DNA from: a virus
Virus record (IMG/VR): IMGVR_UViG_3300023368_000001
Location: 1-48,190 of that record
DNA: 48,190 nt
Direction: 5' to 3' (one strand)
Positions 1 to 6,446 of the stretch are shown piece after piece. The stretch's first letter is position 1; each line of letters begins with the position of its first letter. A program made the position numbers and the translations under genes. A model generated the notes under the pieces. That model was given only the letters and a program-made list of their open reading frames with translations, did no database searches and was not told where the DNA came from.

Positions 1-127
1 AGAACGGAGGACATTGGGAAAACAATGCCAGTAGAGACTACGCTAAAGGACGCGTATTCAGGTCGACAATCGAGCCAGTACTCAAATCCATAAACGCATT
101 CATGTTGGAAAGTAACATGAATTGGAA
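1..127. repeat. 127-bp exact terminal duplication (left copy)
   Basis: Bases 1-127 are identical to 48064-48190. The repeat lies inside a coding sequence and keeps its frame when merged. A length of 127 equals a common assembler k-mer, so this is most simply an assembly overlap marking a circular contig rather than a biological terminal repeat. Confidence 0.9.
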
Positions 128-236
128 GCACGATGGAAGACACTGGCGAATCATAAGAGTGATAACACCAAAAGGAACGTCGTATAACGAATCGTTCTTT
201 ATGGATGTGTCACTTAAGGAGTTCATTATTGGTTGA
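1..236 (+). CDS. 3' part of an early hypothetical protein that crosses the circle junction
   Basis: This is the end of the gene that begins at 47745. Position 1 is the second base of a Lys codon, the reading frame is open from base 3, and the TGA stop is at 234-236. Joined across the junction after removing the 127-bp duplication, the protein is 184 aa. It has an acidic N-terminus and a mixed, basic C-terminal half with HWENN and HWRIIRV segments. I do not recognise a family. It is the first gene of the plus-strand block, directly downstream of the divergent control region, and a terminator follows the stop, so it is probably transcribed alone very early. Its function is unknown. Confidence 0.85.
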   Translation, partial: NGGHWENNASRDYAKGRVFRSTIEPVLKSINAFMLESNMNWKHDGRHWRIIRVITPKGTSYNESFFMDVSLKEFIIG

Positions 237-274
237 AAAAAGAGGGGGATAAAACCCTCTCTTTTATTTTTTTG
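237..274 (+). terminator. Rho-independent terminator after the first early gene
   Basis: An A-rich run is followed by a GAGGG...CCCTC stem (arms about 241-246 and 255-260, loop GGATAAAA) and then a T-rich tract (261-273). It starts right after the stop codon at 236. The 14-base 5' part, AAAGAGGGGGATAA, recurs in the terminator-like element at 4121-4155. Confidence 0.8.
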
Positions 275-326
275 TTTATTTTATACACATACCCTACAAC
301 TTACCAGCCCAGCAATAAACGTCTTT

Positions 327-360
327 AATACTATATCGTTTAAGAAGCGACAATAGTATT
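327..360. promoter_or_regulatory. Inverted repeat in the early intergenic region
   Basis: The 8-bp arms AATACTAT (327-334) and ATAGTATT (353-360) are perfectly complementary, with an inner 3-bp TCG/CGA pair (336-338 and 348-350). It lies between the terminator at 237-274 and the gene at 466. It could be an operator, a transcript hairpin or a promoter element. Short TAGTAYT motifs recur nearby at 354-360, 412-418 and 429-435. Confidence 0.45.
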
Positions 361-381
361 GAGTTTAGTTTTACGAATTTT

Positions 382-411
382 TTGAATTTGGGGATAATGG
401 TTCAATATGAT
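382..411 (+). promoter_or_regulatory. Candidate sigma70-type promoter for the early gene cluster
   Basis: TTGAAT (382-387) and TATGAT (406-411) are separated by 18 bp and would start transcription near 418, about 48 nt before the ATG at 466. The boxes match the bacterial consensus at 4 and 5 of 6 positions. A palindrome TAGTACTA (412-419) sits at the predicted start site and might be an operator. The prediction rests only on sequence match. Confidence 0.4.
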
Positions 412-465
412 TAGTACTAGCATTCGGTTAGTATTATTAATATTGGTAGTAGAATGGGGTTTACA

Positions 466-864
466 ATGAGCAAGGAATTTTCGAAATATTTGGATAATTC
501 TGGATTTAGTTTTCTTGAATTGTTTCATGATGATTTTGATACACATTCGTTGAGTGCTTTGATTAAGTCAGCGCAGGAGAATGTTTGTAATTTTAATATT
601 GTTGACGATGATAATATTGACATTCATGTTAAGCTTGCGATTGAGGGTATTTTTGAGACTTTCCATATTATGAGTCTTTTAGCTGAGAGCATTGTAGTTC
701 TTATGCCTAACGATGATGGTAAGAAGACTATTTTCCTTAACGATGTTTGCAAGAAGATGAAGCGAGTTTCGGTTGAGGTTGAGGAGAGTATTTTACGAAA
801 TCTTTTTGAGTTTGCCGATCTTGAGAATGGAGGGATGGTATCTGAGGAGGGTAAGTATTTTTAG
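466..864 (+). CDS. Hypothetical early protein, 132 aa
   Basis: This is a small acidic, largely helical protein of unknown family. I chose the ATG at 466 because GGGG lies about 6 nt upstream; the ATG at 454 in the same frame has no ribosome binding site. The C-terminal half contains a segment of the type F-x-x-F-x-x-M...TIFLNDV that loosely resembles MFDEII...TGLFLKDV in the next gene, so the two may be distant paralogues. It is the first gene after the candidate promoter at 382-411. Its function is unknown; a role in host takeover is only a guess from its position. Confidence 0.8.
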   Translation: MSKEFSKYLDNSGFSFLELFHDDFDTHSLSALIKSAQENVCNFNIVDDDNIDIHVKLAIEGIFETFHIMSLLAESIVVLMPNDDGKKTIFLNDVCKKMKRVSVEVEESILRNLFEFADLENGGMVSEEGKYF

Positions 865-949
865 TAGTGCTTACAGATTAGAGTTAGACAGTTTCACAAA
901 CAACTAGAAGAGCTCATTAGAGAGTTCTTTTAAAACGGAGGTTAATGAG

Positions 950-1321
950 ATGAAGAGCGAGCAAATAGTCAGTCCTGGGAATTTCCACATAGTTGCTGAG
1001 CGGTCTTTAAGCGGAAAGATTAATCCTCTTGGAGTTATCATTAAGCCACAAGGTTTTGACTTAAGTGGAGATTGCAATGGTGACAATCTTCTTGATGAAG
1101 TCAGGAGAGTTAGGGATTCTAATACGGGAGTGGTTTTAAGTACTGAAAACGTTTTAAGAATGTTTGATGAGATTATCTTTGTAATGGCATCAATAGAGAT
1201 TGCCAATCATGGAAACTCAGAAAACACAGGTCTTTTCTTAAAAGATGTATCAGCGCAGTTGTTGAGCAATTTCAATACTTCCACAGAGAAGCTATTGGAA
1301 AAATCAGAGAAATCAGATTAA
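950..1321 (+). CDS. Hypothetical early protein, 123 aa
   Basis: The ATG follows an ACGGAGG Shine-Dalgarno sequence with a suitable spacer. The N-terminal half is predicted beta-rich and the C-terminal half helical. The helical part shares a weak pattern with the preceding protein (hydrophobic helix, then an FL-x-DV segment), suggesting duplication followed by divergence. No catalytic motif, membrane segment or metal-binding cluster is visible. It is co-oriented with its neighbours with an 85-nt gap upstream and no terminator, so it is probably in the same transcript. Family and function are not recognised. Confidence 0.75.
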   Translation: MKSEQIVSPGNFHIVAERSLSGKINPLGVIIKPQGFDLSGDCNGDNLLDEVRRVRDSNTGVVLSTENVLRMFDEIIFVMASIEIANHGNSENTGLFLKDVSAQLLSNFNTSTEKLLEKSEKSD

Positions 1322-1372
1322 TTCGAATCTGGATTTCGCTATTAGTGGGAATGTCCTAAAAGGAGCAATCAA

Positions 1373-1750
1373 ATGGATGAGACCAAACTTCAGATCAAAT
1401 TGTCAGTTACTCACGGGTACAAAACCGTTTACATGGAGATAGTGACTGCGGTTATTGACAAGCTTAAGGGATATCAAGATATCCAAGAAGCACTTTTTTC
1501 GTGCAGAGACAACGAGCGAATGCGGCAACTTTTGGATACGTCCAAAGACCATTCGATTGAGATTTTCTGCAAATCCAAAGAAGCGTTGTCTTTTAACAAA
1601 GGAGTAGCGAGCGAGCAGGATCGGAATAAAGAAGGTGGCCCGATGTGGAAGTTGAGAGCGTCGCTCGAAGAGAGGACCGCTGAGAACAACTTGCTGAAAA
1701 GTCAGCTCGATATTGCGCTCAAGGCCATTTCGAGAGTTACGCTGGAGTAA
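1373..1750 (+). CDS. Hypothetical early protein, 125 aa, C-terminal coiled coil
   Basis: The ATG is preceded by AAAAGGAGCAATCAA, a good ribosome binding site. The last third (WKLRASLEERTAENNLLK onward) has heptad-like spacing typical of a short coiled coil, which suggests an oligomer or an adaptor to another protein. No enzymatic motif is visible. Base composition in this gene looks somewhat less AT-rich than in the flanking genes. It is followed by the long inverted repeat at 1784-1831 and then the recombination nuclease gene. I do not recognise the family. Confidence 0.75.
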   Translation: MDETKLQIKLSVTHGYKTVYMEIVTAVIDKLKGYQDIQEALFSCRDNERMRQLLDTSKDHSIEIFCKSKEALSFNKGVASEQDRNKEGGPMWKLRASLEERTAENNLLKSQLDIALKAISRVTLE

Positions 1751-1783
1751 TTTTGCAAATCTAGGCCATTGAGCAGAAGAGCA

Positions 1784-1831
1784 TTATTATACATGTAGAA
1801 CAAGAATTAGCTTGTTCTGCATGTGTAATAA
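1784..1831 (+). promoter_or_regulatory. Long inverted repeat (21-bp arms) just upstream of the exonuclease ribosome binding site
   Basis: Arms 1784-1804 and 1811-1831 pair over 21 positions with only two G-U-type differences, around a 6-nt AATTAG loop. The 3' arm ends only a few bases before the AAGGAGG of the next gene. There is no T-tract on either side, so it is not a normal terminator. It could be an RNase III processing site, a translational control hairpin or a protein-binding dyad. Confidence 0.7.
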
Positions 1832-1847
1832 AAAAGGAGGCTTAACG

Positions 1848-2708
1848 ATGTTGTCAGATTACATGAAAGAAGCTAGATCTTTTTCAATGAAGTCAAATTC
1901 AAGAGAAAGAGAAGTTGGATTTCATGCTTCTTCTGGTGGGTATTGCTTGAAGAAATTAATTATTGAGACTTTAATGCCTCAATACAAGCAGGCTTTTTCT
2001 GAAGAAGTTTTATCTATTTTTGAAATTGGACATGAAATCCACGAGAAGCAAGACAAGGATCTTCGCCTTCTTGCCCAAGAGAAAGCGGAGTTTTTATGGA
2101 TTCAGCCGTTTAGAATCAAAGCAATGAGCAATATATTGCTTGATTTATTCGAAGAGAGGAACAAGGACACTGAACACAAGGTTACAAGTCCAATTCCTCT
2201 TTGTGTGTTTGGAACGCCTGATGCCATTATCTACGATTTCAGCACAAATTCTCTTTTGATTCCAGACTTTAAGTCAACAAACGGAAGATCCTTTAGCTAC
2301 AAAGTAAAGGGTTCTAAAAGTTTGCCAAACATGATTCAACTTGGCACATACATTGAATCAATTGTTTCAAAACTAAAGTCAACGGGAATGAATATAGATA
2401 TTGAAGAGGCTTCGATAATCTATATTGACAAGGATGATTACTTCAACAAGGGGAAATTGTCTTTGTGTACACATCTATATTCAGCTGAATCAATTTCTTC
2501 TGCTGCTCAAACTTACTGGAAAAATGCAGGAGATGCTTTATATGATTTTGTTTCAAGTCTTGGAACAATCATGCCAAGCACACAAATTGCAACAGGCTCC
2601 AATAAGTGGATGTGTAATTATTGTTCAATTTTCAAGGACAAGACCGAATGCAATAAGGCAATTGATCTTGTTACATTGAAAGAGCTGAAAGGTGAAGCAA
2701 TTGATTGA
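1848..2708 (+). CDS. Cas4/RecB-like PD-(D/E)XK exonuclease with probable Fe-S cluster
   Basis: This 286-aa protein is probably the exonuclease of the phage recombination system, resecting double-strand ends to leave single strands for annealing. Visible nuclease motifs are GHEIH (H62), GTPD (D125), IPDFK (D140, K142) and Q-x-x-x-Y (Q164, Y168), in the order expected for RecB/Cas4-type nucleases. One N-terminal Cys (C33) and three C-terminal Cys (C256, C259, C268) match the split four-Cys arrangement that holds a 4Fe-4S cluster in Cas4 and AddB relatives. The ATG at 1848 has a perfect AAGGAGG; an upstream in-frame ATG at 1812 lies inside the hairpin and is unlikely. It overlaps the next gene, the candidate annealing protein, so the two are probably coupled. 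There are no cas genes nearby, so a CRISPR role is unlikely. Confidence 0.8.
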   Translation: MLSDYMKEARSFSMKSNSREREVGFHASSGGYCLKKLIIETLMPQYKQAFSEEVLSIFEIGHEIHEKQDKDLRLLAQEKAEFLWIQPFRIKAMSNILLDLFEERNKDTEHKVTSPIPLCVFGTPDAIIYDFSTNSLLIPDFKSTNGRSFSYKVKGSKSLPNMIQLGTYIESIVSKLKSTGMNIDIEEASIIYIDKDDYFNKGKLSLCTHLYSAESISSAAQTYWKNAGDALYDFVSSLGTIMPSTQIATGSNKWMCNYCSIFKDKTECNKAIDLVTLKELKGEAID

Positions 2709-3462
2709 TTCAGGAAATTCCGCAGAATTAAATTTGTCTATTTGGCAAAAAGTCGATAAATCTGATCCTTCTCAATTAAAGAAGGTCAACCAACGTGGAG
2801 GTTATCTTTCAATTGATGCATATCCTCAAATCAAGAAAGCAACAGAAATGTTTGGTCCAATGGGAATTGGATTTGGTTTGAAGGATATTAGTTACTCAAT
2901 AGTTACTGGAGATATCTCCAATAGAGACAATCCCGACAAAAGAGGTGAAATTCTTATTTTGGAGAGTACCTTTTGGTACAGGTACCCAGATTCAAACATT
3001 ATGGGATATATCCCAATGTTTAATCAGGGGGAATTTGGAACAAGTTTTAGCAATGATGAAACGTTCAAGAAGTTGATCACAAATTCAATAAGCAAAGCCT
3101 TAAGTTATCTTGGCTTTAATTATGATGTATTTTGTGGATCTTGGGACGATGACAAATATGTCAACAGGCCAGATATTCCTGCTCCTGCTTATTTACTTGA
3201 AAATTATAAACGATTGATAAATTGTGGCTTATTCAATAAGTCACAAATTTCAAAAGTTAATAAGTTCCAAGTAGATGCGGGTTGGACTATAGTAAGTGTA
3301 AGTAATTCAATTAAAGCTTGTATTGAAAAAATACAAAAGAGCGACATTGAAGTACCTACCTTATTGGAAGAAGGTGAATCAATTGGGGTTCAAGAGAGTT
3401 CCGTACAAGACGTTAATGAGACTGAGAAAGAAGAAGAAAAGAAAGGAGCCAATCAAACTTGA
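2692..3462 (+). CDS. Putative single-strand annealing protein (recombinase)
   Basis: The 256-aa protein has a conserved-looking core: WQKVDKSDP, then QRGGYLSIDAYPQIKKATE, FGPMGIGFG, and later TFKKLITNSISKALSYLGF and SWDDDKYV. This layout matches a widespread phage family I associate with Rad52/Erf/Sak-like annealing proteins, which promote pairing of complementary single strands. The C-terminus is acidic and probably disordered (DVNETEKEEEKK). It overlaps the Cas4-like nuclease gene, the usual exonuclease plus annealing-protein pairing. The start is uncertain: GTG at 2692, or TTG at 2701, which has AAAGGTG at better spacing. The family assignment is from memory of the pattern, not from a search. 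Confidence 0.6.
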   Translation: MKQLIDSGNSAELNLSIWQKVDKSDPSQLKKVNQRGGYLSIDAYPQIKKATEMFGPMGIGFGLKDISYSIVTGDISNRDNPDKRGEILILESTFWYRYPDSNIMGYIPMFNQGEFGTSFSNDETFKKLITNSISKALSYLGFNYDVFCGSWDDDKYVNRPDIPAPAYLLENYKRLINCGLFNKSQISKVNKFQVDAGWTIVSVSNSIKACIEKIQKSDIEVPTLLEEGESIGVQESSVQDVNETEKEEEKKGANQT

Positions 3463-3724
3463 CATTAGTGAGCAAATCGCTCATGCTATTTGTGCCCTTG
3501 AATTAAATGTGATATACTCACATCAAATACAAGGTTGCATTCGGGACTGGATTTGCCAAAACTACAAACAGGTTAATCCAGAAACAATTCAACGAGTATT
3601 TAGGCGAATGGTAAATGACCCTGAGCATGTCATTGAAAAAAAGAAATCTGGAAGATTTATTGAATATCGGGTTAAAAAGCTTTTCGACCTGGAATTTGAT
3701 AAAAAACAACTAGATTTGTTTTGA
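3416..3724 (+). CDS. Hypothetical protein, 102 aa, basic N-terminus, possible winged-helix fold
   Basis: The protein starts with a run of basic residues (RLRKKKKRK) followed by a helical region ending in a segment like winged-helix proteins (NPETIQRVFRRMV...FIEYRVKKL). This suggests nucleic acid binding, which is inference. It overlaps the annealing-protein gene by 47 nt when started at ATG 3416; that ATG has only a weak AAGA-type ribosome binding site. No in-frame ATG, GTG or TTG follows the better AAAGGAG at about 3443. It sits between recombination genes and the SSB-like gene, consistent with a DNA metabolism role. Confidence 0.6.
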   Translation: MRLRKKKKRKEPIKLDISEQIAHAICALELNVIYSHQIQGCIRDWICQNYKQVNPETIQRVFRRMVNDPEHVIEKKKSGRFIEYRVKKLFDLEFDKKQLDLF

Positions 3725-3735
3725 AAGGTGGACCA

Positions 3736-4083
3736 ATGGGATTTTTGCCTTCAAGGAAGAGAGTAAAGAGCTTTCTTCATAACTTCAAAAAGGAGCAAAG
3801 AGAAATGAGTAACATTTCAATCACGTATGCACAAGCGCGGAGTCTTGTTGATACTGGTGCCATGAGTGAAGACGCTTTTAACAATCTTGTAGAAAGTGGA
3901 GTTGTCAGTGTGTTCAATTTCCGGAAACTGAAAAACTCTTATCCTACGATTGTAAAGGAAGTCCATCAAAAGATGCTTTCTATTGCAAACGAGAACGAGT
4001 TGGAATTGTATAGCGCTGGATTTGTTCCTTCCATTAAGTGGACAGCAAATAAGATTAAAGTTAGCGACGAAGTGGTCGAGTAG
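3736..4083 (+). CDS. Hypothetical protein, 115 aa (or 92 aa from an internal start)
   Basis: Two in-frame starts both have good ribosome binding sites: ATG 3736 after AAAGGTGG and ATG 3805 after AAAGGAG. The 23-residue N-terminal extension is very basic (PSRKRVKSFLHNFKKEQR). The remainder is a mixed alpha/beta protein without a recognisable motif. Two products from one gene are possible. It is followed by a terminator-like element. Family not recognised. Confidence 0.65.
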   Translation: MGFLPSRKRVKSFLHNFKKEQREMSNISITYAQARSLVDTGAMSEDAFNNLVESGVVSVFNFRKLKNSYPTIVKEVHQKMLSIANENELELYSAGFVPSIKWTANKIKVSDEVVE

Positions 4084-4120
4084 CACTATTAGGTAAATCT
4101 TGCCTTAATAGCGCATTCAA

Positions 4121-4155
4121 ATAAAGAGGGGGATAACTCCCCTTCTTTTCTTTCA
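4121..4155 (+). terminator. Terminator-like hairpin upstream of the SSB-like gene
   Basis: A stem of GGGG...CCCC extended by A/T-rich pairs is followed by TTCTTTTCTTT. Its 5' part, AAAGAGGGGGATAA (4123-4136), is identical to that of the terminator at 237-274. The T-tract is interrupted by C, so termination may be partial. A second imperfect hairpin, CTATTAGG...CCTTAATAG, lies just upstream at about 4085-4112. Confidence 0.55.
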
Positions 4156-4167
4156 AAGGAGTAAGCA

Positions 4168-4794
4168 ATGAGTGGATTTAAGCGTGATGAGACGGTTGAT
4201 GGTGGTGGGTTTCGTGGGTTAATCCCTGATAACACAACTGTACCTTGTGTCATTGTTGATGCAGGCGCAAAGTTTGTGAAAATCAAACGAGGCGATAATG
4301 CTGGAAGGGTTGCAAGAATTTACAATCCAGTACTTGAAGTAATTTTGGGCAAGTTCAAAGGTGCTCGAATTTATGGTGATGTTTGGTGTAACGTTGAAGT
4401 CAATCCAGCAACAGGAGATCCAGACATATTCGGTTCTCACAGTATGTTCTGTCTTCTTTGTGATATCACTCAAACATTTGATAAAGATGATGGAAATTAT
4501 CCAATTGCGGCAACGGAAGATGAAGCAATTGCAATTTCCCATAGATTTATCAAAAAGCCAATTTTGGCTACAGTCGGAGTAAGTTCGTATGTTGGTACTC
4601 GTGGAAAGAACACGGGAAAAGAGATTCAGAAGAACACGGTAAAGACTTTTTCTGAAATGACTGAAGATCAGAAAGAAGCTTCTAAGAGTTTTATTGTTTC
4701 TGTGCTTTCTCGTTATGCAAAGTATCAGGCGAAGAAAGCTGCTGAGTCTGGTGCTACAGGTTTTGAAGACAATGACGAAGATCTTCCCTTTTAG
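4168..4794 (+). CDS. Putative single-stranded DNA-binding protein
   Basis: This 208-aa protein ends in the acidic, Phe-terminated tail DNDEDLPF, the hallmark of SSB proteins, which use it to recruit replication and repair partners. The N-terminal half is beta-rich with alternating hydrophobic residues (VPCVIVDAGAKFVKIKRG) compatible with an OB-like fold, and the middle is Lys-rich. It would coat single strands made by the helicase and exonuclease. It could alternatively belong to the DUF669-like phage group, whose members are also thought to act as SSBs. The ATG follows AAAGGAGTAAGCA. It lies behind a partial terminator, so separate regulation is possible. Confidence 0.6.
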   Translation: MSGFKRDETVDGGGFRGLIPDNTTVPCVIVDAGAKFVKIKRGDNAGRVARIYNPVLEVILGKFKGARIYGDVWCNVEVNPATGDPDIFGSHSMFCLLCDITQTFDKDDGNYPIAATEDEAIAISHRFIKKPILATVGVSSYVGTRGKNTGKEIQKNTVKTFSEMTEDQKEASKSFIVSVLSRYAKYQAKKAAESGATGFEDNDEDLPF

Positions 4795-4876
4795 GAATAC
4801 TTGAACTTGCTTCTGCGCTTTTGGCGTCAGATGGCCTTTGGTGTGGAAGCATTAACTTGCAAACAGGAGGAAAACA

Positions 4877-5386
4877 ATGAACAAGACAATGGAGCAACTA
4901 GTTAGAAAGTACAATAAGGGCAATTTTCAGTGTCAATATAATCAGATAAGTTCACTTAAAGGATCGCCAAGATTTATTGGAAGTGGGTTTTGGTGTTATA
5001 ACAACAAACTTACTTCACTTGAAGGAGCTCCAGAATTTGTTGATGGTAGTTTCTGGTGCCAATTTAACGAACTCACTTCACTTGAAGGAGCACCCAAGAC
5101 TATTGGTGATAGTTTTCGGTGTTACAACAACAAGCTTACTTCGCTTCGGGGATCTCCAAAATTTGTTAATGGCAATTTCGAGTGCAACGATAACAAACTC
5201 GTTTCACTTGAAGAATCTCCGGGATTTGTTGGAGGTGATTTTTCGTGTCAATTTAACGAACTCACTTCACTCGAAGGAGCTCCAAAAACTGTTGGTGGCA
5301 ATTTCAATTGCTATAACAATGCAGTCAAATTCACAGAAAAGCAAGTTCGTGCAGTTTGTGATGTCAAGGGCGAAGTGTTTGTTTGA
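4877..5386 (+). CDS. Leucine-rich-like 21-aa repeat protein
   Basis: Nearly the whole 169-aa protein consists of about six repeats of 21 residues with the pattern F-x-C-x-x-N-x-L-T-S-L-E-G-A-P-x-x-x-x-x-x. Repeats of this kind occur in many phage and bacterial proteins and form an LRR-like solenoid, usually for protein binding. At the DNA level two 63-bp units about 189 bp apart are almost identical (around 5062 and 5251), so the array has been growing by unit duplication. It starts at ATG 4877 after AGGAGGAAAACA, and the tRNA gene follows 18 bp after the stop. The binding partner is unknown. Confidence 0.8.
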   Translation: MNKTMEQLVRKYNKGNFQCQYNQISSLKGSPRFIGSGFWCYNNKLTSLEGAPEFVDGSFWCQFNELTSLEGAPKTIGDSFRCYNNKLTSLRGSPKFVNGNFECNDNKLVSLEESPGFVGGDFSCQFNELTSLEGAPKTVGGNFNCYNNAVKFTEKQVRAVCDVKGEVFV

Positions 5387-5404
5387 AAATCAAATAAGTA
5401 AAAT

Positions 5405-5480
5405 GCTTCTATAGCTCAAATGGCTAGAGCGTTGGTTTTGTAAACCAGTGATTCGGGTTCGATTCCTGGTAGGAGCTCCA
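5405..5480 (+). tRNA. tRNA-Thr (anticodon UGU)
   Basis: The 76-nt cloverleaf has acceptor arms GCTTCTA/TAGGAGC, D-stem GCTC/GAGC, anticodon stem TTGGT/ACCAG around the loop TTTGTAA, and T-loop TTCGATT. The anticodon is TGU in DNA letters TGT, reading ACA. CCA is encoded at 5478-5480. It lies between the repeat-protein gene and the DUF6948-like gene on the same strand. Confidence 0.95.
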
Positions 5481-5497
5481 AAACAGGAGGAAAGAAA

Positions 5498-5842
5498 ATG
5501 AAGAATCAAATTAAGATTGACGGCGTGACTTACGTCGCCAAGGTCTACATGCAAGAAGACGATGCATGTCTTGTGCGCACGCAATCAGCAGGCGTATTTT
5601 TTGGCACATTGCCAAACTGGAATAATGGCAAGATCGGAACGATGCATAATGCAACAAGAATTTTCTATTGGGTGGGAGCTGCCTCACTGTCACAAATGGC
5701 AATGGAGGGAGTCACTCATCCGAACGATTGCAAATTTGCCGTTGAGGTGCCCATTATATACCTGACCGAAATCATCGAAGTGTTGCCACTCACAAGAGCA
5801 GCATATAAAAATCTCGCGGCGGTGCCAAAATGGAAAGTATAG
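5498..5842 (+). CDS. DUF6948-like protein
   Basis: This 114-aa protein has the features I associate with the DUF6948 phage family: RTQSAGVFFGTL, ATRIFYWVGAASLSQMA, and CKFAVEVP, ending in AAVPKWKV. The biochemical role of this family is unknown to me. The ATG follows AGGAGGAAAGAAA. Its stop overlaps the start of the Gly-rich gene at 5830, and my recollection is that family members are often followed by, or fused to, Gly/Ser/Tyr-rich low-complexity sequence, as here. Base composition appears more GC-rich than in the flanking early genes, which suggests the module was acquired as a unit. Confidence 0.75.
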   Translation: MKNQIKIDGVTYVAKVYMQEDDACLVRTQSAGVFFGTLPNWNNGKIGTMHNATRIFYWVGAASLSQMAMEGVTHPNDCKFAVEVPIIYLTEIIEVLPLTRAAYKNLAAVPKWKV

Positions 5843-6072
5843 GCAACGACAGCGGCAACGGTAGCGGCAACGGCTACGGTAGCGGCAACGGCAGTAACAA
5901 TGGCAACGGCAGCGGCAGCGGCTACGGCAGTGGCTACGGCAATAGCAACAGCAGCGGCAGCGGCAGCGGCAATGGCAACGGTAAGGGCAACGGCTATGGT
6001 CATGGCAACGGCTACGGCAACGGCCGAGGTGACGAAGATAGCCACTACGATGGCACAGGAGGCAGGAAATGA
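5830..6072 (+). CDS. Gly/Asn/Ser/Tyr-rich low-complexity protein
   Basis: The 80-aa product is almost entirely short GN, GS and GY repeats from about residue 8 to 66, with a charged C-terminal tail (RGDEDSHYD). The DNA is built from GGCAAC and GGCAGC-type hexamers. Such sequences are flexible or phase-separating in other proteins; no function is known here. It overlaps the preceding gene by 13 nt and ends in an ATGA overlap with the secreted protein gene, so all three are translationally coupled. Because the preceding family can carry such tails, a -1 or +1 frameshift joining the two frames is conceivable. Large opposite-strand reading frames here are artefacts of the repeat. Confidence 0.65.
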   Translation: MESIGNDSGNGSGNGYGSGNGSNNGNGSGSGYGSGYGNSNSSGSGSGNGNGKGNGYGHGNGYGNGRGDEDSHYDGTGGRK

Positions 6073-6404
6073 AGACGAAGCTTTTGGTAATGTTACTTGC
6101 CCTATCACCACTTTTGGTGGTAGGGCAGACGTCCACAATATCCCGGTACTGGCATTGTCCACCGCCAACAACTGGATCTCAAGTCACCGACTATCACTGG
6201 GAACTGAACACGGGTTCTGTCTGGACGCCTTACGCCACGACGGCCGTCGAGAGTGTTACAATTAACATTTCGCCGAACGTCGTCTATACGGTACGTGTAC
6301 GAGCAGGAGACGCACAAGGACACCTTGGACCGTGGTCCCCGGTGAGCTTGCCAGACCAGTACACGTCGCCCGGTGGATGTGGTTTGCCATGGGTAACAAA
6401 GTGA
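6069..6404 (+). CDS. Secreted fibronectin type III-like protein
   Basis: The 111-aa protein begins with a clear signal peptide (MKTKLLVMLLALSPLLVVGQ). The mature part resembles one fibronectin type III domain: a DYHWEL strand, then VYTVRVRAGDAQGHLGPWSP, the typical Y-x-V-R-V-x-A...GPWS pattern. It would be exported by the host Sec system. Such a domain could bind carbohydrate or protein at the cell surface, but the target is unknown. ATG 6069 has a strong AGGAGG and overlaps the previous stop as ATGA. It is the last gene of the GC-richer module. Confidence 0.75.
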   Translation: MKTKLLVMLLALSPLLVVGQTSTISRYWHCPPPTTGSQVTDYHWELNTGSVWTPYATTAVESVTINISPNVVYTVRVRAGDAQGHLGPWSPVSLPDQYTSPGGCGLPWVTK

Positions 6405-6446
6405 TTGCAACGTTGTCTGGTTCAAATAAACGAAAAAGAGGAAATA

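Noticed and set aside
1-127. Biological direct terminal repeats
   Set aside because: The length of 127 equals a common assembly k-mer and the repeat lies within a gene; a circular assembly overlap is simpler.
1848-2708. CRISPR-associated Cas4
   Set aside because: There is no repeat-spacer array or other cas gene; Cas4-like nucleases with annealing proteins are known in phage recombination modules.
5690-6171. Two long minus-strand frames with Cys/Arg-rich and Ala/Val-rich repeats
   Set aside because: They are antisense translations of the GGCAAC/GGCAGC repeat in the Gly-rich gene; no ribosome binding site and implausible composition.
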